A stretch of 64,000 bases of DNA from Polynucleobacter sp. AM-25C3 (GCF_018882335.1 NZ_JACVOS010000010.1:20007-84006); one strand, 5' to 3'. Shown: positions 50,712-61,299, counted from the first letter of the stretch. The notes: generated from the letters alone by a model not told the origin. Numbers and translations are program-made.

Positions 50712-51857
50712 TTAGTCTTCAAATACCTGCTGGTATTGGGAAAGCAAGGCTTCCAATTGAATGCGGGTGGCCAAGGGATGATTTTCATGGCGACGGGCTT
50801 GTATCAGGGACTTCCAGAAACGCAGTAGCTTAGGTAGGCGCGCTTGCTTGGCAAGGGTCTTGATAGCAGCCTCATGTTTTGGGTAATACCGAGGATTGCC
50901 CATTTGCGCACAACTTTGCAGGTCGGAGACCCAACGTTGCATGGTAGCCAATAAAACTGAATAGCGCGCTTTTTGCGCCTTATCCGCAGCATCCAGCCAA
51001 TTAATTCGAGCACCCTGTGACATCGCTTGCAATAAATATCTCGAGGCTTGGATGGCAATTGTGAGCTCATCTTTTTCATCTTTATTGTGGCGAGCTATTA
51101 ACGAGTCAAAAACTGCGTAGGGCGCCCCGCCCTGCTCGTCATAAATGGATTCCACATCCGCTTCATTCAATTTTAAGCTGGGTATATTGCTTAATTGAAG
51201 GTGTAACCACTCCAATCCAGTAGATCGATCAGGTCTTGGCGCTGATAGCAAACGGCAACGTGAACGAATGGTTGGTAATACACGGTCAAGGCGATCAGCC
51301 AGCAAAATAAAAATCGTATTCTTTGGCGGCTCTTCAAGAGACTTGAGCAAAGTATTTGCTGAATCCGCTCTCAGCATCTCCAGTGGATATACCAAAATCA
51401 CCCGATTGCCACCACGATGCGAGCCAATAGAAAGTCCTTCGATTGCGCTACGGGCATCTTCAATAGAAATGCTTTTCTTTTCTTTTTTTTCCGGAGCATC
51501 GCCATCGCTATCAGCCTGACTAGCCTTCGATTTTTTAGGTGCTTCGGCGTCCGTATCAAAATCGCCATGAGGTAAGAGTTTGCGATGTGTTTCTGGTACG
51601 AGCGCTATAAAGTCTGGATGATTTCCAGAATCAAACCAGCGGCAGGCTTCACATTGATTGCAGGGTTTAGCTGCTGGTGAAGCCTCGCACAAAAGTGCTT
51701 TGGCCAGCTCAATTGAGAATTCAAATTTACCAATACCTGATTGGCCGTGAATCAATACGGCACTAGGAAATTCGGATAAGTTAATACCATCCCAAATGGA
51801 CTCTAGCCATGGGGCTATTTTCTTTACAGACCCACCCGGAAACATCAGATCACCCAT
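50712..51857 (-). CDS. holB: DNA polymerase III subunit delta'
   Basis: A 381-aa clamp-loader subunit: degenerate P-loop HGQSGIGKFEF, zinc module with CEASPAAKPCNQCEACRWF, ILVYPLEMLRADSANTLLKS, and LEEPPKNTIFIL (sensor region). A charged insert (about residues 100-125, rich in Lys/Glu/Asp) is an addition. It loads the sliding clamp. Directly downstream of tmk. Confidence 0.92.
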   Translation of the reverse strand: MGDLMFPGGSVKKIAPWLESIWDGINLSEFPSAVLIHGQSGIGKFEFSIELAKALLCEASPAAKPCNQCEACRWFDSGNHPDFIALVPETHRKLLPHGDFDTDAEAPKKSKASQADSDGDAPEKKEKKSISIEDARSAIEGLSIGSHRGGNRVILVYPLEMLRADSANTLLKSLEEPPKNTIFILLADRLDRVLPTIRSRCRLLSAPRPDRSTGLEWLHLQLSNIPSLKLNEADVESIYDEQGGAPYAVFDSLIARHNKDEKDELTIAIQASRYLLQAMSQGARINWLDAADKAQKARYSVLLATMQRWVSDLQSCAQMGNPRYYPKHEAAIKTLAKQARLPKLLRFWKSLIQARRHENHPLATRIQLEALLSQYQQVFED

Positions 51858-52496
51858 TTAGAGCTTGATCTCCAAAGACTTGAGCTCACTCCAGATCACT
51901 TCTGGGGTTTGGGTAGCATCCACTAGATGAAAGCGTTTAGGGTCCGCCTTCGCTCTACGCAAATATTCCTGACGAACCTTTTCAAAGAAGTCCAAATCCA
52001 TCTGCTCAAACTTATCTGGGGCACGTACTTTGGATCTTCTAGCCTCAGCGATTGCGCCAGGCAAATCAAATAAAAAAGTGAGATTGGGCTGCAACAATGA
52101 ACCGTCCGCACGTCCTTGAACCCATTTTTCCAAATCATTTAATTTTTCTAAGTTCAAACCACGGCCACCACCTTGATAGGCAAAGCTGGCATCTGTAAAG
52201 CGGTCAGAGATGACAATCTTGCCAGCTATCAACGCTGGCTCTATCACTTGCGCAATGTGTTCGCGACGCGCAGCAAACATTAACAATGCCTCTGTTTCTA
52301 GATTCATGGGGGCGTCAAGCAATAAGGCGCGTAATTGTTCGCCTAATTGAGTGCCGCCAGGCTCCCTAGTCATAACGACTTCGCGACTTGGGTAGCGTTC
52401 CTTCATCAGCTTGGCAAACGATTCGATGTGCGTGCTCTTGCCAGCACCATCAATGCCTTCAAAGCTAATGAAAAATCCAGGGAATTGAGTTGTCAT
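51858..52496 (-). CDS. tmk: Thymidylate kinase
   Basis: A 212-aa protein that phosphorylates dTMP to dTDP. P-loop [42 protein letters not shown], all typical. Full length. It starts 2 nt after mltG, so mltG-tmk-holB-tatD-ankyrin form one operon. Confidence 0.95.
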   Translation of the reverse strand: MTTQFPGFFISFEGIDGAGKSTHIESFAKLMKERYPSREVVMTREPGGTQLGEQLRALLLDAPMNLETEALLMFAARREHIAQVIEPALIAGKIVISDRFTDASFAYQGGGRGLNLEKLNDLEKWVQGRADGSLLQPNLTFLFDLPGAIAEARRSKVRAPDKFEQMDLDFFEKVRQEYLRRAKADPKRFHLVDATQTPEVIWSELKSLEIKL

Positions 52497-52498
52497 AA

Positions 52499-53578
52499 CT
52501 ATTGCGGTGAATTCGTTTTAGATGAAGCACTACGTTTACGTTGAAACTGATCAACGGCGTTTTCATGCTCTTTTAAAGTTTTTGAAAAATGACTGCTGCC
52601 ATCGCCACGCGCCACAAAATAAACAGCATCACTTTTTGCTGGATGAACAACCGCCAGGAGTGACTCCTTGCTGGGCATTGCTATCGGGGTTGGCGGCAAA
52701 CCTTTGTGCATATAAGTATTGTAGGGACTGTCTTTACGAAGGTCTGCTTTTCGGAGATTTCCATCAAATTTTGGGCCAATGCCATAAATTACCGTTGGAT
52801 CTGTCTGTAGTGGCATTTTCAAGTTCAGGCGGTTAACAAATACCGCAGCGACTAAAGATCGATCGCTTGAACGCCCCGTCTCTTTCTCGACTATTGAAGC
52901 CAGAATGAGGAGTTCATAAGGCGTTTTCAGAGGACTTGATCCATCTCTTTGCCCCCAAGCCGTAGTTAACTGCTTTTGCATTGCTTGAGATGCACGTCTG
53001 TAGATTGAGAGATCAGAGTCATCTGGGTCAAAAATATAGGTATCTGGGAAGAACAGACCTTCGTCACCTGGATATGAAAGGCTCAAGGCTTGTAATAGTT
53101 CTTTGGAGCTCATTCCCTTGGTCTGATGAATTAAGGCTGGGTGAGCATCAATTAATGCCCTTAGCTGCCAGATAGTTATCCCGGGAATAATCGCCACACT
53201 CTCCCGAACGCGGTCGCCACGGGCAATTTGGAGCAAGATATTACCTAGGCTCGCTCGGGTCGGCAATAAATAGGTTCCCGGCTTCAATTTTGAGCCGACA
53301 AAAAGTGCTCTTGCAGCAAGCTGAAAGGTCACAGTATTTGATGAGACGCCCTGCTCTGCTAGCTGTTGAGAAATTGCGCTCAAGCCAGATTGGGGAGCTA
53401 TCTTTACTTTATAGGCGCCACTTTCTGCAATATTGCTTATAGCAGGTACAACGGGCCATAAAAAGATGGCGCCATAGAGAAAGGCAAGAAAAGCCAGTAG
53501 ATACAGCGCGTAAGATCGCCAAGATGGACCATTTGTTTGTCTTAAAAAGAGACTTCTTCTCTGAAATTTTCTGCTCAT
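52499..53578 (-). CDS. mltG: Endolytic murein transglycosylase MltG
   Basis: 359 aa from ATG 53578 ([11 protein letters not shown]); the frame is open further but would run over the divergent gene. Membrane anchor near residues 25-45 ([18 protein letters not shown]), LysM-like part and the YceG domain with catalytic Glu in [14 protein letters not shown]. It cuts growing glycan strands at the inner membrane. Confidence 0.92.
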   Translation of the reverse strand: MSRKFQRRSLFLRQTNGPSWRSYALYLLAFLAFLYGAIFLWPVVPAISNIAESGAYKVKIAPQSGLSAISQQLAEQGVSSNTVTFQLAARALFVGSKLKPGTYLLPTRASLGNILLQIARGDRVRESVAIIPGITIWQLRALIDAHPALIHQTKGMSSKELLQALSLSYPGDEGLFFPDTYIFDPDDSDLSIYRRASQAMQKQLTTAWGQRDGSSPLKTPYELLILASIVEKETGRSSDRSLVAAVFVNRLNLKMPLQTDPTVIYGIGPKFDGNLRKADLRKDSPYNTYMHKGLPPTPIAMPSKESLLAVVHPAKSDAVYFVARGDGSSHFSKTLKEHENAVDQFQRKRSASSKTNSPQ

Positions 53579-53597
53579 CGAGCTATGATAAAAGCTC

Positions 53598-54605
53598 ATG
53601 ACCATTAGCCCCAAAAACACCACCATGCCCAATACCAGCCTGAACTATGGATTTACCCCTCTATCTGATTGGGGTTTGATCATGGTTGAAGGTCCAGATG
53701 CCGCTACCCTCCTCCAAAATCAGCTGAGTAATTCTGTATTGAGTATGAGGCGCACCATTTCTGGAGAGATCGCACAGGGTTTTGACGCAGTTCGCCTCGT
53801 CGGCTATTGCAGCCCCAAAGGCCGTCTTTTGGCTAGCGCGTGGCTTGGCTTATTTCTAGAGTCGCCCGAGGCGGATGATCGATTCGCTCTGTTTATCTCT
53901 AAAGATATTGCCCAGAGCATAGCGAAACGACTATCGATGTATGTATTGCGCTCCAAGGTGAAAGTGGTGGATGCCTCAAATGATTGGGAAGTTTTTGGCA
54001 CCTACGAGACTAATCAAGAGCAAGGCACCTTAGCTATGCCCAAAGACTCACTCGCATTGCGGATGCCTGATGTCTTGAATGGCGACAAATCATTTAAGCG
54101 TGTGCTGATTGCTCAAAAGAGAAAAGAAATGAAAGAATCCATGGCGGATGAGGCTGCGCTAGCCCAATGGAACTCTTTGGAAGTCTTGAGTGCGATCCCT
54201 CGCATTGTTTTGGCCACGCAAGAACAGTTTGTTCCGCAGATGATTAACTTTGAATCCGTTGCAGGAGTGGATTTCAAAAAAGGTTGTTATCCGGGCCAAG
54301 AGATTGTTGCCCGCAGCCAATATCGTGGCGCCGTGAAGAGAAGACTTCAGCTGGCACATACCGCAGTAAACCCATCTGCTGTAGGCATGGCTAAACCTGG
54401 CATAGAGTTATTTAGTGAAAGTGATGCTTCTCAGCCCTGTGGCATGTTGGTACTTGCAGCACCCAACCCATGCCATCCTGATCGCCTCGACTTTCAGGCG
54501 GAGTGCAAACTCGATGCCCTAGAGGCTGGAGAAATTCATCTAGGCAAGAGCGATGGCCCTGTGTTAAAAATAGATTTACTACCCTACCCATTGTTAGAAA
54601 TTTAA
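53598..54605 (+). CDS. ygfZ: YgfZ/GcvT-like folate-binding protein
   Basis: A 335-aa protein with the YgfZ signature KGCYPGQEIVARSQYRG (Cys essential in E. coli YgfZ), assisting Fe-S enzymes such as MiaB. N-terminal GcvT-like part (WGLIMVEGPDAATLLQNQLS). ATG 53598 is used; ATG 53625 is an alternative. Divergent from mltG with only 19 bp between the starts. Confidence 0.9.
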   Translation: MTISPKNTTMPNTSLNYGFTPLSDWGLIMVEGPDAATLLQNQLSNSVLSMRRTISGEIAQGFDAVRLVGYCSPKGRLLASAWLGLFLESPEADDRFALFISKDIAQSIAKRLSMYVLRSKVKVVDASNDWEVFGTYETNQEQGTLAMPKDSLALRMPDVLNGDKSFKRVLIAQKRKEMKESMADEAALAQWNSLEVLSAIPRIVLATQEQFVPQMINFESVAGVDFKKGCYPGQEIVARSQYRGAVKRRLQLAHTAVNPSAVGMAKPGIELFSESDASQPCGMLVLAAPNPCHPDRLDFQAECKLDALEAGEIHLGKSDGPVLKIDLLPYPLLEI

Positions 54606-54631
54606 CTCGACTATTTCGCAATTCATTTTTT

Positions 54632-55489
54632 ATGTGCCTAATTCTCTTCGCCTGGAAATCACATCCAGACTATCCATTGGTAGTTGCTGCGAATCGAGAT
54701 GAATTCTATGAGCGTGATACTGAGCCCATGGGATGGTGGCCTGAATACCCCCATGTATTGGCCGGCAAAGATAGAGCGGATGTACTAGGTAGCCCAGGAA
54801 CTTGGCTAGGTTTTACAAAAACTGGTCGCTTTGCTGCGCTTACCAATGTCAGAGCACCCAGCGAAAAGAATCCTGATGCGAGAACGCGTGGTGAACTAAG
54901 TTTGCGCTATCTCATGGGCCAACATAAGCCCCATGCGTATATTCAAGAAAATGCCAAACGGTTTGAGCAATACAACGGTTTTAACCTCCTCATGGCAGAC
55001 CTGAGTGATCCAGAAAATGCAGAAATGCATTGGGTTAGCAATCGCCTCATGATGGGGCAGAATATCCGCCCAAGAAAAGTGTTCCCTGAGCAAGCCTTAA
55101 GCCCCGGCGTATATGGCTTATCGAACGCAATGCTCGATACCCCGTGGCCTAAAGTGAATCACCGGGTTGCAGCTTTTGCTCAAACATTAGCAATGGATAG
55201 CGGTCTACTCAAGAACTCAGACCACTATTTACGTTTGTTGGCAGATACACATGAGGCTAGCCCGCAAGAGTTACCTAATACCGGTATCAACAAGGATTGG
55301 GAAAAAGCACTATCTGCAGCATTCATCAAAACCCCCGCCTATGGCACACGATCTAGCACCATTTTGCGTGTTCGCAAAGATGGGCAGTTCGAGATGGTGG
55401 AAAGACGCTTTGATGCCAATGGCACAGTAGGCCATGACGTTGTCACCGGAGCACTTAGCGCCGCCCCAGGCTCCAACCTTGCCGTCTAA
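54632..55489 (+). CDS. NRDE/TANGO2-family protein
   Basis: 285 aa beginning MCLILFAWKSHPDYPLVVAA and NRDEFYERDTEPMGWWPE, the signature of the NRDE (TANGO2) family, with a Cys at position 2 as possible Ntn-type nucleophile. The start is set by this signature; the frame upstream overlaps ygfZ in another frame. Haem or lipid handling has been suggested for the family. Confidence 0.9.
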   Translation: MCLILFAWKSHPDYPLVVAANRDEFYERDTEPMGWWPEYPHVLAGKDRADVLGSPGTWLGFTKTGRFAALTNVRAPSEKNPDARTRGELSLRYLMGQHKPHAYIQENAKRFEQYNGFNLLMADLSDPENAEMHWVSNRLMMGQNIRPRKVFPEQALSPGVYGLSNAMLDTPWPKVNHRVAAFAQTLAMDSGLLKNSDHYLRLLADTHEASPQELPNTGINKDWEKALSAAFIKTPAYGTRSSTILRVRKDGQFEMVERRFDANGTVGHDVVTGALSAAPGSNLAV

Positions 55490-55498
55490 TTTTTGCTC

Positions 55499-55981
55499 TT
55501 ACCGCTGACGCAAGTCTTCATTAACGACGCGCTCACCATTCGCATTCTTAGTTGCTAGGCGCTTTAGAAATTGGAATGTGCCTGTCGCCATGCAACAGAT
55601 TTCACCTTGATCGTTGTAGAGCTTGGCTTCACAGAAAGCCATTGTGGCAGTCCGACGAACAGTATCCGCCTTCACCCGCAAGATGCCATTAGCCGCTTGC
55701 ATAAAATTATTCTTCATCTCGATGGTGACCACGCTACGATCACCAGGATCTCCGGACCGAGCAGCAACAGCCATGGCTACATCCATCAGAGTGAGCAACA
55801 CGCCACCATGGGCTACATCCCAAGTATTGGTATGTTCCGGCTTTAAGGCCAAAAGGATTTCACCTTTACCCATTTCCGCACTAATGCAACGGACCCCGAG
55901 AAGCTTTAAAAAAGGAACATTCAGTTCTTCGCCCAGATTGGCAAGCTGAGTCGCCGCATTCAGTTGTACTTTATTTGTCAT
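55499..55981 (-). CDS. PaaI-type hotdog thioesterase
   Basis: A 160-aa protein with hotdog motifs: WDVAHGGVLLTLMDVAMAVAA and GDRSVVTIEMKNNFMQAANG. Probably hydrolyses acyl-CoA thioesters; the substrate is unknown. Convergent with the NRDE gene (9-nt gap) and divergent from selO. Confidence 0.85.
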   Translation of the reverse strand: MTNKVQLNAATQLANLGEELNVPFLKLLGVRCISAEMGKGEILLALKPEHTNTWDVAHGGVLLTLMDVAMAVAARSGDPGDRSVVTIEMKNNFMQAANGILRVKADTVRRTATMAFCEAKLYNDQGEICCMATGTFQFLKRLATKNANGERVVNEDLRQR

Positions 55982-56036
55982 AAGGTCATTTTAGAGGCTT
56001 CTGCGACAGATGTGAATTACCCCTAGAATACAAAAC

Positions 56037-57503
56037 ATGCCTTTCCCTCTCCGTGGCAATGATGTATGCCAGCCCACCTTACCCACACCCATACCCGATC
56101 CTTATTGGGTCGCGTTTTCACCTGCCGTGGCCCAATTAATCAATCTTCAAGTTGGGCCCGATGGATTACCAAGCAATCCTGACTGGCTAGCAGTATTGGC
56201 GGGCAATCAAGTACACATAGATCAGCTTGAGTTTACTCAGCCGATTTCTACGGCTTATAGCGGGCACCAATTTGGGGTCTGGGCTGGTCAACTGGGTGAT
56301 GGACGCGCCATTCTCCTAGGTGACATGAATGACCTAGAACTCCAATTAAAAGGCGCAGGCAAAACGCATTACTCCAGAATGGGTGATGGCAGAGCAGTCT
56401 TGCGATCATCGATCCGTGAGTTTCTGTGTAGCGAGGCAATGCATGCTTTAGGTATACCCACTAGCCGTGCCCTGGCAGTGATTGGCTCAAAACAAGCCGT
56501 TCGGCGTGAAACTATGGAAACAGCGGCAGTATGCTCTCGCATTGCCCCGAGCTTTATTCGGATCGGCCATTTTGAACATTTTGCTGCGCTTAAAAATACT
56601 ACGCGCTTAAAAGAATTGGCAGACCTCATGATTGCCCATTTTTATCCAGAGTGCAACACCGATAAAGACCCCTATTTATCTTTATTCAAGGCGATTACCA
56701 ATCGCAACGCTAAATTAGTTGCTCAATGGCAATCGGTTGGATTTTGTCATGGTGTTCTCAATAGCGATAACATCAGCGCTTTAGGACTGACGATTGACTA
56801 CGGACCGTTTGGATTTTTAGATCACTTTGAGATTGATCATATTTGCAACCACAGTGATCAAGGGGGCCGCTACGCCTATCACCGCCAGCCACAAGTCATG
56901 CATTGGAATATGGCCTGCCTCGCCAGTGCCATGCTCCCCCTGCTGGAATTAGATCACTCGAGTGAAGTATCCCAAGATCTCTTACGCACAGCCCTAGAAG
57001 AATTTCCACTAGTCTATGCCAGAGAATGGCAGCAACTATTTCGCTCTAAATTAGGTCTTCAATTACCGCAGGAGAGCGACATTCAGCTGATTGAACGCCT
57101 CTTACAAGCAATGCATGACTCAAAGATCGATTACACAAACTTTTTTCGCAGTCTTAGTAAGATTAAAAAAGATACTTTGCCAGCAGGTATATTGCAAAGG
57201 AATGATTTTATTGATCGAGAGAATATTGACCAATGGTTTGCTGATTACCTCAATAGGCTTCAGTCAGAGATCATTAGTGATGAGTCTAGAAAAGAGCTAA
57301 TGGATCGCATTAATCCAAAATACATTCTCAGAAACCACTTAGCACAAGTCGCAATTGAAAAAGCGCAGCAAGATGACTTTTCTGAGGTGGCGACCTTACT
57401 CAAGATACTAAGCAATCCTTTTGACGAACAAGAAAACCTTGAGGCTTACTCAGAGCCACCACCACTAAGCATGCTGAAGATTGAAGTCAGTTGCTCCTCA
57501 TAA
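56037..57503 (+). CDS. selO: Protein adenylyltransferase SelO (YdiU)
   Basis: A 488-aa pseudokinase that transfers AMP to proteins. Signature parts: TAYSGHQFGVWAGQLGDGRA, LKGAGKTHYSRMGDGRAVLR, SIREFLCSEAMHALGIPTSR, NRDNISALG-like NSDNISALGLTIDYGPFGFL. The C-terminus ends CSS, as in many SelO proteins. Full length. A very short gap then msrB, so the two redox-linked genes may be cotranscribed. Confidence 0.95.
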   Translation: MPFPLRGNDVCQPTLPTPIPDPYWVAFSPAVAQLINLQVGPDGLPSNPDWLAVLAGNQVHIDQLEFTQPISTAYSGHQFGVWAGQLGDGRAILLGDMNDLELQLKGAGKTHYSRMGDGRAVLRSSIREFLCSEAMHALGIPTSRALAVIGSKQAVRRETMETAAVCSRIAPSFIRIGHFEHFAALKNTTRLKELADLMIAHFYPECNTDKDPYLSLFKAITNRNAKLVAQWQSVGFCHGVLNSDNISALGLTIDYGPFGFLDHFEIDHICNHSDQGGRYAYHRQPQVMHWNMACLASAMLPLLELDHSSEVSQDLLRTALEEFPLVYAREWQQLFRSKLGLQLPQESDIQLIERLLQAMHDSKIDYTNFFRSLSKIKKDTLPAGILQRNDFIDRENIDQWFADYLNRLQSEIISDESRKELMDRINPKYILRNHLAQVAIEKAQQDDFSEVATLLKILSNPFDEQENLEAYSEPPPLSMLKIEVSCSS

Positions 57504-57521
57504 ATCAATACAGATATCACT

Positions 57522-57935
57522 ATGACTAAAAAAACCGATCCAGAATACAAACAGGCATTAAGCGACATTCAATACCGAGTGACTCGAGAGGCTGCCACTG
57601 AAAGACCGTTTTCCGGTGAGTACTGGGATCACTGGGGGGATGGGCGTTATAGCTGCGTTTGTTGTGGAACCCCTCTATTTCAATCGTCTACCAAGTTTGA
57701 TGCCGGTTGTGGGTGGCCAAGTTACAACGCAGCAGAAAACGATCAGGCAATCACTGAAATCCGTGATGTATCGCATGGCATGATTCGCACAGAAGTGCGT
57801 TGCTCCAAGTGTGACGCCCATTTAGGGCACGTTTTTGATGATGGGCCACAGCCCACCGGTCTACGCTACTGCATCAACTCGGCATCCCTCAATTTCGAAC
57901 CTTCTGAGAACGCTACATCTAGCAAAGCTGAGTAA
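57522..57935 (+). CDS. msrB: Methionine-R-sulfoxide reductase MsrB
   Basis: A 137-aa protein with two zinc Cys pairs (CVCC and CSKC), [11 protein letters not shown], and the catalytic RYCINSASL. Reduces methionine-R-sulfoxide in proteins. 18 nt after selO. Confidence 0.95.
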   Translation: MTKKTDPEYKQALSDIQYRVTREAATERPFSGEYWDHWGDGRYSCVCCGTPLFQSSTKFDAGCGWPSYNAAENDQAITEIRDVSHGMIRTEVRCSKCDAHLGHVFDDGPQPTGLRYCINSASLNFEPSENATSSKAE

Positions 57936-57961
57936 TCTACAAATAGCTGGATAATCACCCT

Positions 57962-58510
57962 ATGAAATTTCTATTCGACCTCTTCCCCATCATTCTTTTT
58001 TTCATCGCCTTTAAGTTTGCTGATATTTACACGGCTACCATCGTTGCCATGGTTGCTACCATCGGACAAATTCTGTGGGTGTATTACCGCCATCGCAAGA
58101 TTGATGCCATGCAATGGGTGAGCTTGGTGATGATTCTTGTTTTCGGAAGTTTGACCATTTTCTTGCACGATAAAACATTCATTCAACTCAAGCCAACGGC
58201 ACTGTATTGGCTGTTCTCAGGCGCTCTATTCGTTAGTGCGCAATTTTTTCAGAAGAACTGGATTCAGGTTTTGATGGGCAAACAGATCACCCTAAAAGAA
58301 CATAGTGCAAAGTCTGTTTGGCATCAAGTCAATATGGCTTGGGCAGCCTTCTTCTTTTTTATGGGGGCGCTAAACCTCTATATTGCCTTTGAATACTCAG
58401 AAGAAACTTGGGTGAACTTCAAGTTATTTGGTAGCACAGGCTTATTGGTGGTTTTTGTGATCCTTCAAGGCGTTTGGTTAAGCCGTCATATGGAGCATCC
58501 AGAAGAATGA
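57962..58510 (+). CDS. yciB: Septation/intermediate membrane protein YciB
   Basis: A 182-aa polytopic protein of the YciB/IspZ family with about five membrane helices, MKFLFDLFPIILFFIAFKFA at the start and the typical W-rich part KNWIQVLMGKQITL. Linked to envelope synthesis. Its TGA overlaps the ATG of the BolA gene. Confidence 0.93.
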   Translation: MKFLFDLFPIILFFIAFKFADIYTATIVAMVATIGQILWVYYRHRKIDAMQWVSLVMILVFGSLTIFLHDKTFIQLKPTALYWLFSGALFVSAQFFQKNWIQVLMGKQITLKEHSAKSVWHQVNMAWAAFFFFMGALNLYIAFEYSEETWVNFKLFGSTGLLVVFVILQGVWLSRHMEHPEE

Positions 58511-58791
58511 GCCTCAACCAAGAACGCATGGCCCTGTTTCATGCTGATTTGAGGTCAGCATTCAAGGTGGAACAATTGAATATTGAGGATGAAAGCCATC
58601 TTCATGCAGGACATGCAGGCGCTGCTAGTGGCGGCGGACATTTCAAGCTAACGATCGTAGCCCCAGAATTCGAGGGAATGGGCAAGGTGGCTCGACACAG
58701 AGCGATCTATGCAGCCTTAAATCAGCATTTCCCCGCTGAAATCCACGCCCTTACTATCTTGGCATTCGCCCCTAGTGAAAGCACCAATTAA
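58507..58791 (+). CDS. bolA: BolA-family protein
   Basis: A 94-aa protein starting at ATG 58507 (overlap ATGA with yciB), with SHLHAGHAGA, GGGHFKLTIVAPEFEGM, RHRAIYAAL and IHALTILAFAP, the BolA pattern. Binds monothiol glutaredoxin and takes part in Fe-S regulation. Confidence 0.92.
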   Translation: MSLNQERMALFHADLRSAFKVEQLNIEDESHLHAGHAGAASGGGHFKLTIVAPEFEGMGKVARHRAIYAALNQHFPAEIHALTILAFAPSESTN

Positions 58792-58842
58792 GCCCGCCTT
58801 GCTTTAATATCGCCTTTTATTCCAACTTAATACATCTTCATC

Positions 58843-59637
58843 ATGTTCAATACACGCCAAATTTTGACTATTAGCGCTTTTAGCGCCGCCCTTCTCTCTT
58901 CAGCTGTCTGCGCACAAAATGCAGCGATTGTGAATGGCAAGCCCATCCCTAAAGCACAGTTGGATAAATTGGTTCAAAAATCGAATCAACCAGACAATCC
59001 TCAAGTACGAGATCAAGCCAGGGAAATGCTAGTGACTCGCGAACTGATTTTGCAAGAGGCGAATAATCGCGGCATTACACAGAAAGAGTCGGTCCGCGAG
59101 CAACTCGAGCAATCCAAAATGGGTATTTTGATTGCCGCCGTCTTTGAAGACTATGTAGAAAAAGAAGGTGTTGCTGAATCAGAGTTAAAGGCAGCCTATG
59201 AACAAGTGAAGGCGCAGTACACCGGCAAGGAATATCACGTTCAGCATATTTTGGTAGAAAAAGAGGCAGATGCCAAAGCGATTACCGCTCAAATTAAAGC
59301 CGGCGGCAACTTCGAGCAAATCGCCAAAGAAAAGTCTAAAGATCCTGGCTCTGCACCCAATGGTGGAGATCTTGGTTGGGTTAGCGATAAAGCGCTCGTT
59401 CCAGAGTTTTCAAAAGCCATGGTGCAACTGAAAAAAGGTCAGATCACTGATAAGCCAGTAAAGACTCAATATGGTTGGCACATTATCAAATTGGATGATG
59501 TGCGCGATGTCAAAGCGCCGAGCATGGAAGAAATCAAAGACCAACTCAAGCAGATGATCACTGCCGATCAAAATTGGCAGAAAGCCAAGTTCTCTGAAAT
59601 GATGCAAAAGTTGCGTGCTAAGGCCAAGATTCAATAA
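58843..59637 (+). CDS. Periplasmic parvulin-type peptidyl-prolyl isomerase
   Basis: A 264-aa secreted protein: signal peptide (FSAALLSSAVCAQ), a SurA/PrsA-like N-terminal helix region, and a parvulin domain (YHVQHILVEKEADAKAI, GGDLGWVSDKALVPEF, VKTQYGWHIIKLDD). Helps fold outer-membrane proteins. Followed by an intrinsic terminator. Confidence 0.92.
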   Translation: MFNTRQILTISAFSAALLSSAVCAQNAAIVNGKPIPKAQLDKLVQKSNQPDNPQVRDQAREMLVTRELILQEANNRGITQKESVREQLEQSKMGILIAAVFEDYVEKEGVAESELKAAYEQVKAQYTGKEYHVQHILVEKEADAKAITAQIKAGGNFEQIAKEKSKDPGSAPNGGDLGWVSDKALVPEFSKAMVQLKKGQITDKPVKTQYGWHIIKLDDVRDVKAPSMEEIKDQLKQMITADQNWQKAKFSEMMQKLRAKAKIQ

Positions 59638-59658
59638 GCCTGATTACGCTCCACCTCA

Positions 59659-59686
59659 AACCCAGGCCAATACCCTGGGTTTTTTC
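59659..59686 (+). terminator. Intrinsic terminator after the parvulin gene
   Basis: An 8-bp stem AACCCAGG/CCTGGGTT (59659-59666 with 59674-59681) with a 7-nt loop and a run of T after it. It ends the transcript that began upstream. Confidence 0.85.
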
Positions 59687-59727
59687 TTGTCCAACGAGAA
59701 TGCAAAATTAGCTTTATATTGGAACGT

Positions 59728-60114
59728 ATGATGATCCTTCACACCATGCTCCGAGTCGGCAATATGACTCGCTCTATTGATTTCTATACCAAAATACTGG
59801 GTATGAATTTGCTTCGCACTACCGAACGTCCAGAGCAAAAATACTCTCTTGCATTCGTTGGCTTTGGTCGAGGCAATCAAGATGGTCAATCAGAAATTGA
59901 ATTGACATATAACCATGGGGTGGAGAGCTATCAAATGGGCGATGCCTATGGCCATATTGCAATTAGCGTTCCCGATGCCTATGCTGCTTGCGAGAAAATA
60001 AAGACTGCTGGTGGCAATGTCACTCGCGAAGCCGGTCCAGTCATGGGCGGTGCTACCGTTATTGCCTTTGTTACCGACCCCGATGGTTACAAGATTGAAC
60101 TTATTCAAGACTGA
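59728..60114 (+). CDS. gloA: Lactoylglutathione lyase (glyoxalase I)
   Basis: A 128-aa protein with the four metal ligands of nickel-type GloA: His in ILHTMLRVG, Glu in EIELTYNHG, His in YGHIAISV and Glu in YKIELIQ. Converts the methylglyoxal-glutathione adduct to lactoylglutathione. ATG 59728 (or 59731). Confidence 0.95.
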   Translation: MMILHTMLRVGNMTRSIDFYTKILGMNLLRTTERPEQKYSLAFVGFGRGNQDGQSEIELTYNHGVESYQMGDAYGHIAISVPDAYAACEKIKTAGGNVTREAGPVMGGATVIAFVTDPDGYKIELIQD

Positions 60115-60126
60115 TTTTTTACTCCA

Positions 60127-61299
60127 TTGAATCCAGCCTCTTGCCAACTCCGAGTTATTCAGAGTATTTCAGAGATTGATGAAAGTAATTGGAACGCCTT
60201 ATTATCTCCAGATGCGGGCCCATTTCTGAAGCATGAGTTTCTGAATGCGCTAGAAAAAACAAGATGTGTTGGCGGCAATACCGGTTGGCAAGTTACCCAT
60301 CTGCTCGTTGAGAATTCAAATTCAGAGCTCATTGGTGCAATGCCTCTCTACCCCAAGCAACATTCTTATGGTGAGTTTGTCTTTGATTGGGCATGGGCTC
60401 AAGCGTATGAGCAAAATAATCTGCCTTATTACCCAAAGGCCCTATCCGCCATCCCTTTCACCCCTGTTCGTGGGCCAAGGTTGCTGGTGTCCAGCAAAGC
60501 CGACAAACTAGCTACTCAGGAGATCTTGGTTTCAGGCCTAAAAGCACTCGTCAGCCAAAATGATCTTTCATCCGCCCATGTACTATTTCCAGAAGATGGT
60601 GAGTTACTCGAGTTAAAAAAACAGGGTTTCATGTTGCGTGACTCGGTACAGTTTCATTGGCATAACCAGAGGTATCAGGATTTTGAGCAATTTATTTCTG
60701 ACTTGACCATGAAGCGCAGAAAAAATATCCGCAGAGAGCGCGCTGAAGTAGCTAGCAATCAAATGACCTATCGCCACATTGCCGGAGCCGAGGCAAGTTC
60801 GGCCGACTGGTCATTCTTTTATCGCTGCTATGAGAACACCTATAGAGAGCATCATTCAAGCCCATACTTAACGGAAGACTGTTTTCAATTATTGGGGCAA
60901 GTAATGCCAGAAAATTTTCATCTGATTATTGCAAGTCAAAACGAAATGCCAATAGCGTCTTCGCTCCTTGTAGTCGACAGACTGACATCAACAGCATACG
61001 GGCGCTATTGGGGTGCTATTGAACACATTCCCTGCCTACATTTTGAGTTGGCCTATTACCAGTCTATTGAATATTGCATCAAGGAAGGTATTCAGACATT
61101 TGAGGGGGGCGCCCAAGGTGAGCATAAGATGGCTAGGGGCTTTTTACCAACCACCATTCAGTCGGCTCACTGGATAGCAGACCCTGGTTTTTCTGCTGCA
61201 GTGAAGCGCTTTTTGGATCGTGAGCACGAAGGCATGGTTGCGTATGTAGATGAGCTTGAGCAACACATTCCACTGAAATCGACTAAAGTACGGTCATGA
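60127..61299 (+). CDS. GNAT-like protein (COG3146, peptidogalycan biosynthesis type)
   Basis: A 390-aa protein. LTMKRRKNIRRERAEV, FYRCYENTYREHHSSPYLTE, ASSLLVVDRLTSTAYGRYWG and FEGGAQGEHKMARGFLPT mark the COG3146 GNAT-fold family. Substrate unknown. TTG start at 60127; no ATG lies at the N-terminus. 13 nt after gloA and 4-nt overlap with the DUF1289 gene. Confidence 0.85.
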   Translation: MNPASCQLRVIQSISEIDESNWNALLSPDAGPFLKHEFLNALEKTRCVGGNTGWQVTHLLVENSNSELIGAMPLYPKQHSYGEFVFDWAWAQAYEQNNLPYYPKALSAIPFTPVRGPRLLVSSKADKLATQEILVSGLKALVSQNDLSSAHVLFPEDGELLELKKQGFMLRDSVQFHWHNQRYQDFEQFISDLTMKRRKNIRRERAEVASNQMTYRHIAGAEASSADWSFFYRCYENTYREHHSSPYLTEDCFQLLGQVMPENFHLIIASQNEMPIASSLLVVDRLTSTAYGRYWGAIEHIPCLHFELAYYQSIEYCIKEGIQTFEGGAQGEHKMARGFLPTTIQSAHWIADPGFSAAVKRFLDREHEGMVAYVDELEQHIPLKSTKVRS